This document shows, piece by piece, positions 23,145 to 36,190 of a stretch of 64,000 bases of DNA. Below the pieces are notes generated by a model that was given only the letters and a program-made list of their open reading frames with translations, was not told the origin of the DNA and ran no database searches. Numbering within the stretch: position 1 is the first letter of the stretch; every line of letters starts with the position of its first letter. This DNA comes from Isoetes taiwanensis (Eukaryota > Streptophyta > Lycopodiopsida > Isoetales > Isoetaceae), in assembly GCA_021234155.1 (NCBI GenBank), contig JAJEKV010000003.1, positions 20,384,386-20,448,385 on the forward strand. Reading direction: 5' to 3'. Position numbers and translations under genes: made by a program.

Positions 23145-26140
23145 TCCAATCTAAACCAGAAATGGAGGCAGCAAATACGGATAGCATGGCCCCACTAACG
23201 AATATGCATTGCGGACCACCTTGGGATCAAAGGGATGAGAGAACCCACAAAAACAGAAGCCACAAAAACAGAAACAGGCTGAGGGATCTAGAGCTCTGAA
23301 ACGGCAGCACTGCAAGGGGGATCAGCTATGTCTGACGAAGAGGGAATCAACAAGGCAAAGGAAAGGAGGTGATGAAATACAGAGGAGGGAGAATTAGGGT
23401 CGGGCGCCATGGTCCCAAAATATAAAGCACATCGCGACACAGGGATTTAAAACCGTTGCAAGCAAGGCCCGGAGAGGTGTTCAGTGGCGGCTTTGTGTGG
23501 AGGGAGATGCGCTATCGCCATCGCCATCGCCGGCGACAGAAGCCACGCAATTTGAGTGTTTGAGCGTGTTTGTGTGCTGTGGAGTTTTTTACTGTGGCCT
23601 TGTGTTTTTATTGTGTCCTTCAGGTTTATTCTTTCTCAAATCCTTTTGAAAACCTTGCTTAGATTCGCCTAAAGTCACCTTTGGTATTTGTCACCATTCG
23701 TATTTGTCTTCGTATTTTTGCCTACGTATTTTGCTTATATTTTTTTTTGTCTCATGCCTCTCTCATAGTCCACGAGAACGTTAAAATTATATTTGTTTAT
23801 CTTTTATTGGGTCCCATAGGTTGATTGGTCTTCGTACACGATAAAAACTCTATTCTATTCTTAATGTGAATATTTCTTCTTCATCTCCTTTTGAAAGCGT
23901 TGCTTACATTTGCCTAAAATCACCACTAGTATTCGCTTGTCTATTTATTAGATTCAGATACATGTATTTTAACCTCCATAAGAAGCTGTATTACTATGCA
24001 CGTTTCAGTTTGTGGGTATTTTCTTTTCCCTATAGTTAAAATACAAAAAAGGTCTTCCTTTTCCTAGTGTCCTACACTCGCCAACTATGTCTCGTGTCTT
24101 TTTGTGCCAACTGTGTTTTTGGGTCTTTTTGAGCTATCATTCTTGTTCGTCTAGTAGGATACCAGAATAACACTTATTCCATTCCATCTGCCTCTAGTAA
24201 ATGCCCCTAAATATCTGTTCTATTCTAATATTACTTCAATCTCCTTCCATCTCTACCTTCACCTACTTGGCCATGGGCCTTGTCGTTGTCGGGGGCAAGG
24301 CATTGTCTAAGTGCTGACGTGACAAACAAGGCATTTCTATCTTCTGCTTAGAGAATATAAGCCTTCAAAAGGTTTGCTATACCTCCCCTCTTTTGAGTAG
24401 TGTATGGGAATTAAGTATCAAAAAGAGGTTGCATAGAAGTTCTAAGTGGTGTATGACTTTTGTAGCATTTGTGTCACTTTAAGGAGAGCCACTTGGTCCA
24501 AAAAAGGAACATCAATGCTTGAGGTGCGGAAAAGAGTGTATTCACTTTTTGAAATGGCGATGCGGACTTGCTTGCAAAGCTCTGATGGCCACACCTATGG
24601 CTCTAGTCAAATTATTGCATCATGACACTCTGTTGGTTGGTTTCTTCCATCACGTACATACCCATTTTATAACTGAAGATTAAAAGGCAAATCATGGAAG
24701 GCAGTGCTCTTAATTATATCTAGCAGGTTAAGTTTTGGTGATTACTGAAATGTATAATCAAGCTTTAGGCTCTATCTCTTCTTTACAACAAGCTTTAGGC
24801 ACTTCTCAAGGCCTTTAGAATAGAATAGATTTTTTATCGTTACCTCCTTTACATACATGTGCTACAAATGGCGATAACATGGATGGTTCATGTGCACAAG
24901 TACAAAGCAGTCTCCAAAAATTCAAAGCAAAAAAACTTAAAGTAGAAGTCGAGAGAGAAACAAACTAAATTGAATCAAGCTTTTTCCACTTGAGCGACAA
25001 CCTGATGGTGACAATAAGCAACACTCTTGGGAGAAAAAGAATCTCAACTAACAAAAGTACCAAATTTAAAGGTGGTAGGGAGGTGACTACTCCAAACATT
25101 TTATGCTTCCTTTCCTCTCTTCCTTCAAGGTAAGTTACTTTTTGGCATCTTATCTTTATTTATTGAGATTCTAGTGAAAACTAATAGGGGATCATCATTT
25201 TTAACATTCCACTAACAAGAATCAAGATATATACAAAAAACAATATGGGAAGTAAGTGCAATGCTTTTCATTTTTGTGGTAGATGGCAATGGTACAAGTT
25301 GAAATACATTTACTGCAATCCATATAGACCTTTGGTTGAAGCCATCTGTTGTAAAAATAAATGGCAGGCACTTTGATAACAAATACTTCGACTAATGCAA
25401 TGTTCTACGATTTTCAATCTTCCTTAGAGCATTATAGAGTTTCACACGTACCTTCTCATAATCAATCCAAACTAGGCACTTTATATGCTAATGAACACAT
25501 GGATTGTATAGTTGTTTTTACAGGCCATGCAGGTGACCTCAATGAACAATTCCAAAAATTGGAGCAATGAAAAATCATGTACGAAAAATAACAAAAGGGA
25601 ATAGGAGCGTAAATTTGTTCCTTAGAATGAGAATAGTTTTGTTTATGGATAGATGGTAACATCATCAATTAGAATTTGATGGCCCTATGACATGCCTTGC
25701 CCCAATTTAACTTATCCTTGATATTCAAGATTTTACTCCTTTCTATCCAATAATCCATCCTTGAATTGTATCTGATAAGTTCAATCAATAAATTTGACAT
25801 GTTAGCATTTGTAGAAGAGCAGACCCCAAATTGATTTCTCTAAATTCTAGCCATGGATCTTAAATGTTAGATCTTAAGGCTATGGTTTTTTTTTTCTCCC
25901 GCATTGAATTGGATCTTCCTCAACCTTCAATTAAATAAACAACTAAAAATGAAACCTGAAAAGGGATATAATTTGCATTCAAAACAATTCTATTTATGTG
26001 GAGGAGCTAGATACATGTAATTGTGCCACATGGCACAAGATTCCACTGTTCATTGTAAATATAACAATAAAATATCCTTAAGTGCACCAAATATACATCT
26101 ACTCAATCCTGGATAAAACATGGGCATATATGGCCATACC
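23145..26140. other. Upstream region of the HD-Zip gene and spacer
   Basis: The first few hundred bases on the minus-strand side of the HD-Zip start are CT-rich, as expected for a 5' leader, with a GATGGCGAT-type repeat at about 23515. Further out no gene is supported. A short AGAATAGAATAG remnant at about 24820 resembles the pentanucleotide tail of LINEs found elsewhere in the window. Confidence 0.4.
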
Positions 26141-26682
26141 ATTAGGGATTTTTTGAGATCATAAAAGGGCCTTCTAAGAACTGCTGACTAAGCTATATGA
26201 ACTACCAATCAGAAAACAGAACTGGTAATCCAGTCAGCAAAACAGTTATAACTAACTCACTGGATCACATTTTCTAGCATAAGTGTTGATAGAAAAGTCC
26301 AAATGAGCTCTTGTTTGGTGCAATAGATAGATCTCATTGAGATCTTTCCAATCGTGGGTGGTTTGCATATCTTTTAGCCCCGTAGGATAGTAAAAAATTG
26401 TAAACATCACATTTTTTGGAGTTTTGACAATCATAAGTGGTTAAAATATGTGCAAAGCACCTAAGGTTGGAAAGATCTCAACGAGATCTATCTATTGCAC
26501 TAAACGAGAGCTCATTTGGACTTTTCTATCAACAGTTATGCTAGAAAATGTGATCCAGTGAGTTAGTTATAACTATTTTGCTGATTGGTTAGGCTCTGAT
26601 TTCTGATTGGTAGTTCATTTATCTTCATTTGGCTTAGTTGGCATGTTTTGAAGGCCTTTTTTAATCTCAAAAAAACCCTAAT
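26141..26682. repeat. Foldback element with ~215 bp inverted arms
   Basis: The segment opens ATTAGGGATTTTTTGAG and closes with its complement (CTCAAAAAAACCCTAAT). The left arm to about 26355 and the right arm from about 26463 are close reverse complements, including the blocks GAACTACCAATCAGAAA, TCCAAATGAGCTC and ATAGATAGATCTC. The spacer is about 110 bp and itself partly self-complementary. No coding potential is seen. It is best described as a MITE or foldback element; a target duplication could not be fixed. Confidence 0.85.
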
Positions 26683-27016
26683 GACCTCTCAAAAGATATT
26701 TGGTATGGTTAAAAAATGGGAGGTAACAATCATGCATAGATCTTCGTTGTAAAGCAGCGAATGACCAAATAAATTAATGATTAGGGAAAGTTATTAGTCT
26801 GCTAGCAAACAAAGAGATCATTCTCTACTAGTCATCTACATCTAGAGTCATTGTTTTCAAGATTTGCCTGTAAGGATACAGACCCTAAACATGTTTATGA
26901 ATTGAGCCATCAATACGCATATACATGTTGGAAACCACATCGAGGACTCATTGCTTGCAAGCCAAGGGTTAGGCATTGAGCTACTGGCCCTATATATGTG
27001 CATTCGGTTGGGCACT
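26683..27016. other. Spacer
   Basis: Short non-coding stretch between the foldback element and the solo LTR. Its last five bases (GCACT) form the left target-site duplication of that LTR. Confidence 0.5.
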
Positions 27017-28623
27017 TGTGACGTTCCAGGGGAATATATGCTATAAATACGTATATTCCTGGACCCGTCACCATACAAGTCTACCTATGTAGCCTTTACC
27101 TTAGATAGTGGCAAGGGGTGCACATCTAAGTTAATTGTTTAACTTAGATAACCTTAGGATAAGGCCCATTTCCACATGGCCTTATCCTATTGGGCAACCG
27201 CCACACGACCTCATCCTATTGGTGCCACGTGGCATCCCATGTGGACCTTCACCTATATTGGCTCAAACCCTAATCCTAGACCCTTTTCCTGACTCTAGTC
27301 CCTGAACACTCATCTACGCGCCCGAAACCCCGTTTCGAGCATCGTTCGTCATAGCATAGCCTGGTGCAGCAGCCCCTGAAGGGTGTGCATGATCGTAGAG
27401 GGAGCAAGCCTTCGACCCACTTCAAGGAGCATGGAGACGCCAGGAATGGGAGGAAGCGCTTCTGGAGCAGGTAGGTGGAGTAGAGTTCATGGTAGTTCAT
27501 CTGGGATTTAGCATTCCAGATGGGTTTATATCTTGTATCTAGAGTAGAGCCATCCTAGAACCCTTGTTGAACATCTTGAACCCTAATCAAGGAATCCTAA
27601 CTGTAAGTTAGATATGTATGAATAGGTTAAGATGTTCTTATGATGTTACCATGATATGATGTGATGTGATGATGGTTGATCATGTTTGCTCCTCTTGTAT
27701 TGGGAAGGGGGGTAGAGACCTAGTAGCCTTACTTAGTAGTATGCTCCTAGTTTAGACCCCTTAGTTTCTATTATTATACCGGGCTATGGAACTACACAAC
27801 GGGGCTAGAGGCAATGCGGAGGGAGGATCCCTGCCGAGCGGGGGCTACGGGGGATCCCATAGTGGGCTAGGCTTATGGTCGGTCACTTCGTGTGGGCCGG
27901 GCATGGGTCCGACACCTCCTGGGGCAATGGTGTCGCCCTGCCTCTCAAGAGTTGCAAGTGTCAGCTTGGCTCTTGTTTTGGGGGGTTAAGTCGGGTACAA
28001 ATCGTGTGTCGCCACGATTCTCTAGCCGCCCGTGGAACCTCTAGACCCCGGGAAGGGGAGATGCAACCCTTCCTGCCTCGACGGACCAGGGAGATGCAAC
28101 CTGGAGTAGTCCCGATGGGTGATGCCGTGGGATTGCGTATCCGGAAGGCTAGAGTCATGCCAGAGCTTGATCTAGCCCATCTGCAAAGTGTGCACAGGAG
28201 GGGCGGATGGAGTGGTCAACCCTAGCCATTGTCTTATGCCAGCCCAAATCATTGTTATGACTCGGTCTGCTCTATCTTGAGACCTATCCAGTCAATCTAC
28301 CTCCTTATGAGTCGGAGCCACGGGTAGGAGCTCTCATGTTTTGTGGCATATGATTATGTTCTTTGCAGCTATGGATATGTGGATGAGCTACCCTTCGAGG
28401 TAGTATGTTGTATTGTTATTGCTAGTTCTGACGATGTTTGTGCTTCCGCTGTGATAGGAGCCCATAGGGGAAGGGCACGCAAGACATCTTCGTGTCCCCT
28501 TCCCGCACTACGATCATCTCAGAGTGCGGGATAGACGGAGGGCCCGTGCGGTTGAAGGACCGGATGGGGGATTTCCTGCCGAGTGTACGGCCGGGTGCTG
28601 TATATTTAGCAGGGAGCGTCACA
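27017..28623 (+). mobile_element. Solo LTR of the H3-element superfamily
   Basis: Starts TGTGACGTTCC and ends GGGAGCGTCACA, the same terminal inverted repeat as the LTRs of the H3-carrying elements. The inner end shares ATAGACGGAGGGCCC and the ACGGCCG region with them. Length is 1607 bp. It is flanked by perfect 5-bp target duplications GCACT (27012-27016 and 28624-28628). There is no primer-binding site or internal sequence next to it, so it is a solo LTR left by recombination between two LTRs. The middle part differs from the other LTRs, so it represents a diverged subfamily. Confidence 0.92.
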
Positions 28624-28726
28624 GCACTCTTCCATTTGAACATTCTTCATGTGTGCCTATTGCCATTCTCCAACGGGCACACTGATGCATTCTAACCTTC
28701 AGCATAATCCACCAATTTCTTGTTCC

Positions 28727-28890
28727 TCCTACCAATGCATCCTAACCTTCAGTTGTGATCAAATTATCGGCCCCTTTTTTTTTGAAGGACAAAGAATCGC
28801 TTTCTTACCTCTCCTACCAATGCATGCTATCTTCCAGTTGACCAAATTCTGGGACCCCCTTCCCCTCCCTTGCTTTAAGGACAAAGAATT
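28727..28890. repeat. Two-copy direct repeat, ~80 bp
   Basis: TCCTACCAATGCAT, then CTTCAGTT, then ACCAAATT/TCAAATTA, then GGACAAAGAAT occurs twice in direct orientation (about 28727-28797 and 28809-28888). A weaker third start lies around 28684. The copies are diverged. Confidence 0.65.
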
Positions 28891-31800
28891 ATATTCATAA
28901 AAGTATGGAATGTACAATAGCTTAATAGAACGAAAAGTATCGGTCAAGATACTAATTTCTAGACCGATAGGATTGTGGTCTCTGAAGCCGTCAATCTCCT
29001 TAACACTAGAGTTGTTACTGGAACTATCCTGGGTTCATCCACCAGAATTGGTCCAGCATACCCCCTGCCACTTCAATCCAGGTATCTAACAAGAGAAATT
29101 TTCATTTCACAAGATACCACCACTTTTGGAATCTTCACTCGATTCTTTATAACCGTGAAGAATTTTATGACCAATAGATTTACTAATATGTTGTGGTGAT
29201 TGCCCAAACCTCATAGAATTCAACAGTTTTTATGCCAGACCAGAACTGCATTCTCTAAACTTTCTAGCATAAAGGGGCCAAAATGTTTCTAAAATTGAAA
29301 GTAATTGATGTTTTATGATAAAACATATGGATTTGCATGTTTTTATATTTCGTTGCTATTAGATGACATTATATGAAGTCGTGAACTATAGTTAGCTCAA
29401 AAATGTTGTTTGAAGTTGTGAATGGTTTCTCCTTTACTATAATAAGTTTTGATTTCTAAGAGCTATAATCCAATAACTTTTTGAAAGAAGATTCGACACA
29501 GAATTAGGATAAAAATAGACTAAAATGGTTTAACTAAACTCATATATAAGCTTTCTAAGAGCAATAAATGATGCACTCCATACATTCTACTTATATCTAC
29601 ATAATAAAGAGAATTTTATCAACTTAATATGGCGAATAACCATGCATTCTTTATATTTAGAAGTGGTTAAACACACGATGAAATCTTCTCATTTTTTATT
29701 ATCATAAACTTAGGTCAATCTTTGCTGCTTAGAAGTTCCTATTTTAGGTATAATAATAGTAATTTTAGCTTGTCTTTAATGATCGACCATAATTTTTATG
29801 GATTTAAGCTTCATTGACAACATAGGTCTCCAATTTAATGTTAAAAATAATATACTACCATTATGGTTCACAATTAGACGAATTGGGTATAGAAGTAAAT
29901 CTCTTTAATTATCATTACCAATTCTATTTATTATTCATTTGTCAAATATACAACGAATGGTGATTCTACTTTCTCTAAGATAATTTTTGGAAGGGTGAGT
30001 GGAGATTCATATAGGTTCAGTTTCCTTGTCCTTCAATATTACCATTAAATAATGTGATTCTAGCAACCAACTAATTTTTTCAAATAGGATACTATACATG
30101 GGATTTATATATTCTTAAGGTGAGTTTAAAACTAATTAAAATGAGGATGTTCTGGCTTTTTGAATGATCCTAAGTCATATGGACCAGCAATGGAAAACGA
30201 ACATAGCAATGTACCTTTATTTTCCATAGTTATAGCTTTTTATATTTGTTCTTCATTCTTGTATTGCTTCCACAACTTGAGAAGTTTGAAAATACAAGTT
30301 TTGCGTTTACTATTCAATGCATTGGTTTATGAAATCCATGGAATGCATAATCTAACAATCTAACTGATAACTTGGAATGGACATAAGAAAATTTATTCTA
30401 AACCTAAAGATCGTGAGCATTGAATATTTTTAATAAATAGAGTAGCTCATGAGGTGCTTATATCCCACAATTGAAATTGAAATCGATTAATATGAGGGAG
30501 TTCTTAATTTAAAAAAACAGGTGGATTAGTAATAGTATTAGATATACAATATTTCTTGAGAACAAATGCTATGCTTTTTTTACGTGTTTGTTTTTGGGAT
30601 GATTCTATATCATGATAACCTTTCATAATATGATTTTTTGGAAGATGACGTTGAATAATTTCACTCCAATATAGACATAAGTTATCAGTCACTTATAAAT
30701 GAAAAAAATCAAAGAAAATCAAAACTTCATCATCAAGGCTAACGGACATTTTTTTTTAGATAAAGCAAGTTGTGTACTACTTATATTCAAAATTTTAGCT
30801 CAAAATTTATTTCTCTACAAAAGTTAGAGATTTGATTTGGGAACAGCTTTCTGGAGACCAATATAATTAGTTCACAGAAGACAAGCAACAGTTTTGACCC
30901 TGTCATGTTCAAATAACCTTATCTCTCTTCTCAGACCTCGAATTGAAATGCAATTTTTTGTGTCTATCCCAACGCGTGGCCTCCAGCTAAACAAAGGGCA
31001 TTCCATCTTGGTTCCGCTTGGCTCCTATGGTCGATATGGGAGCGTCGTAGACACCACATCTTTCAGGGCATTAATTCATCTGCACGCAGTGTTATTATGG
31101 TGGCCTAGAAAAAAATATTGACAGCCTACGAGTGTTTCTCCCTTGAATCAGAAATGATGGAACGCATCTCGATTCAGTATCTTCGAATTGTTTCTTATCG
31201 TTAGTCTCTTATTCTAGAGTAAGTACATTGTGCTTCAGGCTTGTGCTCCCGTGGCATCCTTTTGTGCTTACATAGTTAGATGAGACATGTAAATTTTATA
31301 CTTTTTATCTGATTAAAAACTTTTTGGCTTTCGTCCTTCAAAAAAAAATAAAAAAATACAAAAGTAATAAAAAAAATCATAAAAATCTTCTTATCGAGAC
31401 AGTTTTACTTTATCTAAACATGAAACAAAACAGACTTGACCCCCTTGGTTTTACTTGAGCGTAACTCTCATAAACGAGGACCAATAGATTTTTAGCTATT
31501 TTTCCCATGCAACATGACTGCCATATATTAACATGTGAGAAGGGTTTTATTTTATATGAATTTTAAAGCAAACAGTGCAAATGCACCTTTTCTGGTACAT
31601 CATATGACGACTCTTATGTTAAACACAATACGCCCGGGGGGTTCACCTAGATTATGGAGTATGAAACATGTGAGTGCACCAAATGGGTTTTTTTATTGCC
31701 TCTCTGGTGCCATATACGTAAGAAAAATATATGGTTTCTATAGTTTGAATGCCGTACGAATACCAGAGGGAGTGTGGTGGCGCCAGTGTTCAATTGGTAT

Positions 31801-32215
31801 TCATATTGTAAGGGTCCGGCATTTTTGGTGAGCTTCTACTGTTGAGGATTCTGTGATTTTATGATAAGACTGTGATAATATATATTATATAATATATATA
31901 ATAATAGAGATATCGTATATGTATGGAAGGGGTTGTCAAGTAAAAGTGTTTTGGGCAAGTAATTATATGATATGAGCTGCATTCTCTTACAAATAATGTA
32001 GTCGTATACAAAGGGTTTTTCATATGGAACTGTCGTATACAATGGGTTTTTTGGCAACCTAAGGAACGCACATGGCATATATACCTATAATAGAGGTGAA
32101 TCCCCAGGGACAATACGTTCCTAACCTTGACCTAGACTTGCTGACATGATGATTAAAACAAACAGAACAATATCGTTTTTAAATATGAGAACCTCCTTAA
32201 CATGCTTTTGAATAT
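28891..32215. other. Non-coding spacer, AT-rich
   Basis: About 3.3 kb with no supported gene, RNA gene or mobile-element core. There are simple AT runs such as the TATATAATATATATA stretch near 31879. Short frames have no recognisable motifs. Confidence 0.5.
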
Positions 32216-33545
32216 AATAGAATAGAATAGAATAGTTTTTTTAACGTCCACGGAGACCAATAGGTCATGGGACCCATACAATGGGCTAGTACAATCATTA
32301 CTACTAGGATTAAAAAACCCCTGCCTCGAAAGGTTTTCAAGGGAAAAACCTTTGCAGTAATGATGATACTAGACAAGCTTAGATAATGACTACTGAGGGC
32401 TCAGTAATTGCAGACGTTTATCTAGAACCTCAAGTATGTATAATGCCAAGTCATGCACAGATGGTGCACTGAGAAGTTGTGGAAGCGTGGAATGGAATGC
32501 TAAGGTTGAAAAATGATTCCGGACTATCTCAAAAGCAGGGCAACTCAGAAGAGTATGGCTTTCATCTTCAATAACCTATAACTGGCAACAGGCACATAGT
32601 CTCGCCGCGGCAATTGCGGCCGCTCCCATCTAACTGTCTCAATCAAGTAGCTGTGGGACCCCGTGCGAATTGATGCAATAGCTACAAGCTTGTTCTGGAC
32701 AATGAAGCAAGCAAATAAGCTTGGGGCCCCGGTGCCAAAGTGGGATTTATGTGTGCATGATAATGACCAGTTTTCACTTGGGCCAAAGTAATCAAGGCCC
32801 CATATCTTTTGAGAAAAATGACCATTAAGATATTGTTGCAAAAGCTCAGGATCAGAACTGGCAAGCATCAGGCAGTGCTCTGGTTGCACAGCCCAACGGG
32901 CAAACCATGTAGTGCAATGCTCTTTCTAACATCGTTTCAAACGCTGAGGAGATTCAGCCATGGCAAGTGCAAGAACAGGATACCTAACATCATCCACGTG
33001 GTGCACCTTGCAGATATAGTGGAAATGGCGCTTCATGGCAGAATGTTGAAGAGGCTAAAAACCTGTCTCTTGTAAAAGAATAGCATAGGGCACCGTTGTT
33101 TTAACTCCAAGGCTGTAAGTGAGAAAGGACTTTTGCATCCGCTCTAAGCTCTCCCAAGCACTAGCACTAATGGCAGGCCCCCACACTTCAGAACCATACA
33201 GTAAAACAGGCTCTACCAAAGCCCAAAATAAGTGGGCTTTCCGTGGCCAATCATGAATTTCTACGCGAAAACAATTGTTTTGCATGGCATAGAGTGCTCT
33301 CCATCCAGCAGCCACCCGCTTGGTAATACACTGTTCCCAAAGTGTGTTCTTACAGAATTCTACACCAAGATACTTGTAGCTATCTACAACTTCAACTTCG
33401 CGGCTATCATAGTGCATAGGGGGAACATTGTGACGAGAAGATTGAACTACCAAAAGCTTGGTCTTTTGCAGATTAACACGCAGACCTGTGTTCTCACAGA
33501 AACTGTGCAGAGCATGTAAATGTTGCTGCATACTAGCAGCGGTAT
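32216..33545 (-). mobile_element. LINE fragment A2, inverted copy of A1
   Basis: Minus-strand counterpart of the LINE at 12803-14023. It contains LHALHSFCENTGLRVNLQKTKLLVVQ, the YKYLGVEF thumb motif and LYGSEVWGPAI (33531-33055), then decayed C-terminal sequence. The 3' end has the stem-loop at 32329-32353, then a GTCCACGGAGACCAAT segment and an AATAG pentanucleotide tail at 32216. Frame breaks near 33055 show it is dead. Confidence 0.87.
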
Positions 33546-35429
33546 GAGAAGACTAATAGCTTGGAAACAAACCTGACAAAACTGTTGTTATGCTCAATAT
33601 TTGTAGCAATTGAGTAAATGCCTCCAAGGAGGTATTAAAACACAAAATAAGCCGCTTCTATATAGCATCTGCCTGGCAGGGTATTCCCCACTGGCCAAAT
33701 CTTGTATGTTGCTTTACCAAGGTCTGCAACTTTCGTGAGTGCGTATGATTTTTCAGCAAAGTCGCCCGTGGGGTAGTTCCAAAGATGTAGCAGAGCTTGA
33801 GAAAATTTGATAAAAAGTACATTGCTTTGTCAAGGCCTGCAACTTTCTTGAGGAATCGATTGTGAGATAGTTATAAGAGATATTAGAGGAGAATACCTGA
33901 TTTTGTTAAATTAAGAAGTGAAAAGAATAATTGATTTTGGTGTTCCAGAGATGGATGTTATTCAAGATATACTGTTGGACTATTTTATAGGATAAAAACT
34001 TCAGCCTAAAACTGCACGACTGGAGATTAATAGGTAACCTACTCCTTATTGCCTAATATTGCTTGCTTGAAATAAGCTGGCTGAATTTTATACAATCTAA
34101 TCGCCTCTTCCAATTTGTGCGTCTAAAGGCCGTTTTGAGGAGAATATTTTGTTAATCTCCCATCTAGAATTCCACATTAGTTTCATTGAGCTCAGCATAC
34201 AACTCAGCACAAATTTCAATCTGTAAGTCTTAATTTTACAGAGCAAGTTTTTATTGTTTTTTTTTCTATGGTTTTAGCCGAAATCTAGAAACTCAATAAT
34301 CTGCAACTGTTGATTAATGACATATAAATCATATTTCAATAGGAACTATACATAGTGTAACTCTGAAAAATCTCGAACTCAAGATATAGGTTGTTCTAGG
34401 ACTAATGTTAACGACATGTGTTAATAGTAGACCAAAGAATAGAATAGAATAGAATAGAATAGAATAGAATAGAATAGGTTTTTAGCGTCCACGGAGACCA
34501 ATTGGCCTATGGGACCCAAACAAAAAAGAGAGCAGCAAACGTATTACTGACAACATGTCTAAACGCATGCTGCGCGCACATGCCAAAAATGGACATTGAA
34601 AATCAAGTCCACATGAGAAGAATAAGCCTTCTGGGCCACAGACGCACACACACAAAGAAAAGATCGTTTCCAAATCTTATCATATTAGATGGGCATTTGA
34701 TTTGCTTCAGATGCTGGAGGTAGAGTTTGCATCTAGAAACTCATTCTACCTTGGAAGAAATTTATGTGGCCTAAGTTTGAGTAGTTCAAGCATGCATGGT
34801 ACTGAGCATGCATGGATGGACCTATCATGCAGTGCCATAATTTTGGCATGGATAGCATGCCTAAGATTATGGACTAATTTCTAGTTGAACTTGAGCTCTC
34901 CGCTCATTTTAAGTTAGAATAGAATAGGAAAGAAATTACATTGAATGGATTTGTATCATCTACAGCGACCAACATAACAAATATATTATTGTCAGGGTTA
35001 CAAGACTTTATAGGACTCAATAATCTCAAGGGAGCCTGTCCATCTCAGAGCTAACTTCTTGCAATTGCCAATTTTAAGCTATGTTTGCTTAACTTTGATT
35101 TTTAACTAAATAGATTCTCTAACTTTCAATTCTCATAAGATTCGATGCTTACCCATTAGACTTTTCTATCTACTTCTTATTTCTAATAGATAATCACGGA
35201 CCTCCTCAACTAGAGTTTGCATGTCTGCTAATAGTTGCTGTGGAAAAACCTCAACTCTTGAAACTGGATTATGCCATGAGTCTGGAGTGGGACATTAGTA
35301 GTTGTAATTGATCATAAAGGGACAGCCATGGAGACCATAAAATAGTCCATATACATGTTACACCACTTTATACACTTTATTCACTTTTATATGCATAGAC
35401 GTAAGCATCGAACAGATCATTGTCAGAAT
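33546..35429. other. Spacer with a LINE tail remnant
   Basis: No gene is supported. At 34437-34540 an array of about eight AGAAT units is followed by GTCCACGGAGACCAAT, the same tail plus 3' segment as in LINE A2, so a severely truncated LINE insertion is present. A weaker AGAATAG remnant lies at about 34916. Confidence 0.6.
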
Positions 35430-36190
35430 GAAAAAAAAAAACATCTTTAAGGGTTTTTGAGGGAAAACCCTTGTCAGTAATAAGCATAGTGAAAAATTAT
35501 ACAATTACACATTATGCCACATTCAAATGCCGTGCCCGAGAACATAATTGAGTACGTACATCCTTGATCTCCTAAAGATACGATCTTAATAACCCCACTG
35601 AAGTCGTATAGCACATGGAGTAGCTGGTTAGACGGGACCAACTCAGCATAGCATGCCCGAATATCGTAGAATCTTATATATTTCTGAAGAGCATGATATT
35701 CATTTTCAATCACTCCCAGTTAGCAACACTGGCAGAGCATGTCCTCGTATGCCTCTCGAATTAATATGCATGTCTCAATGTAGAGGCAACTTGCATCTAT
35801 TCAAATTGAAGCTATCAATCTGCGCTTCTTTATGGCATGCAGGTAACGTTGTGGACCTCGTGCGAACACATGATTTATCTCCCAATGGTAGTAGCCATCT
35901 TGACCTGTTCTAGGGCACCCGCATCCCAAAGCTTGATGAGGAAGCAAGCATCAAGTTACTGACTCAGGTGATGGTGATCTTCTTCAGTTTGGACCTGTAT
36001 GCACCTATGCTCGTGCATATTTCATCAAGAGAAGCACTAAACTCGTACTTTATTCCACCAGGCTTTAAGGTGCCTCGAACCCAATGCGATGGCATAAATA
36101 AGGTTGAACAGATGAACATCGCCCATACTAACCACATTCTGAAAGTAGATGATGGCGGTCGAGTGCTGCCCTCTAAAGAGAATTACTTTG
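35430..36190 (-). pseudogene. LINE B1, 3' portion
   Basis: On the minus strand it matches the 3' half of the LINE at 44.96-46.58 kb. Shared parts are the segment beginning GAGGGCAGCACTCG, the H-ALQK C-terminal motif (NEYHALQKYIRFYDIRACYAELV) and the 3' stem-loop AAGGGTTTT...AAAACCCTT (35449-35472). The coding frame is broken in many places. It is continuous in origin with the block at 37725-38700, separated from it by an insertion. Confidence 0.72.
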
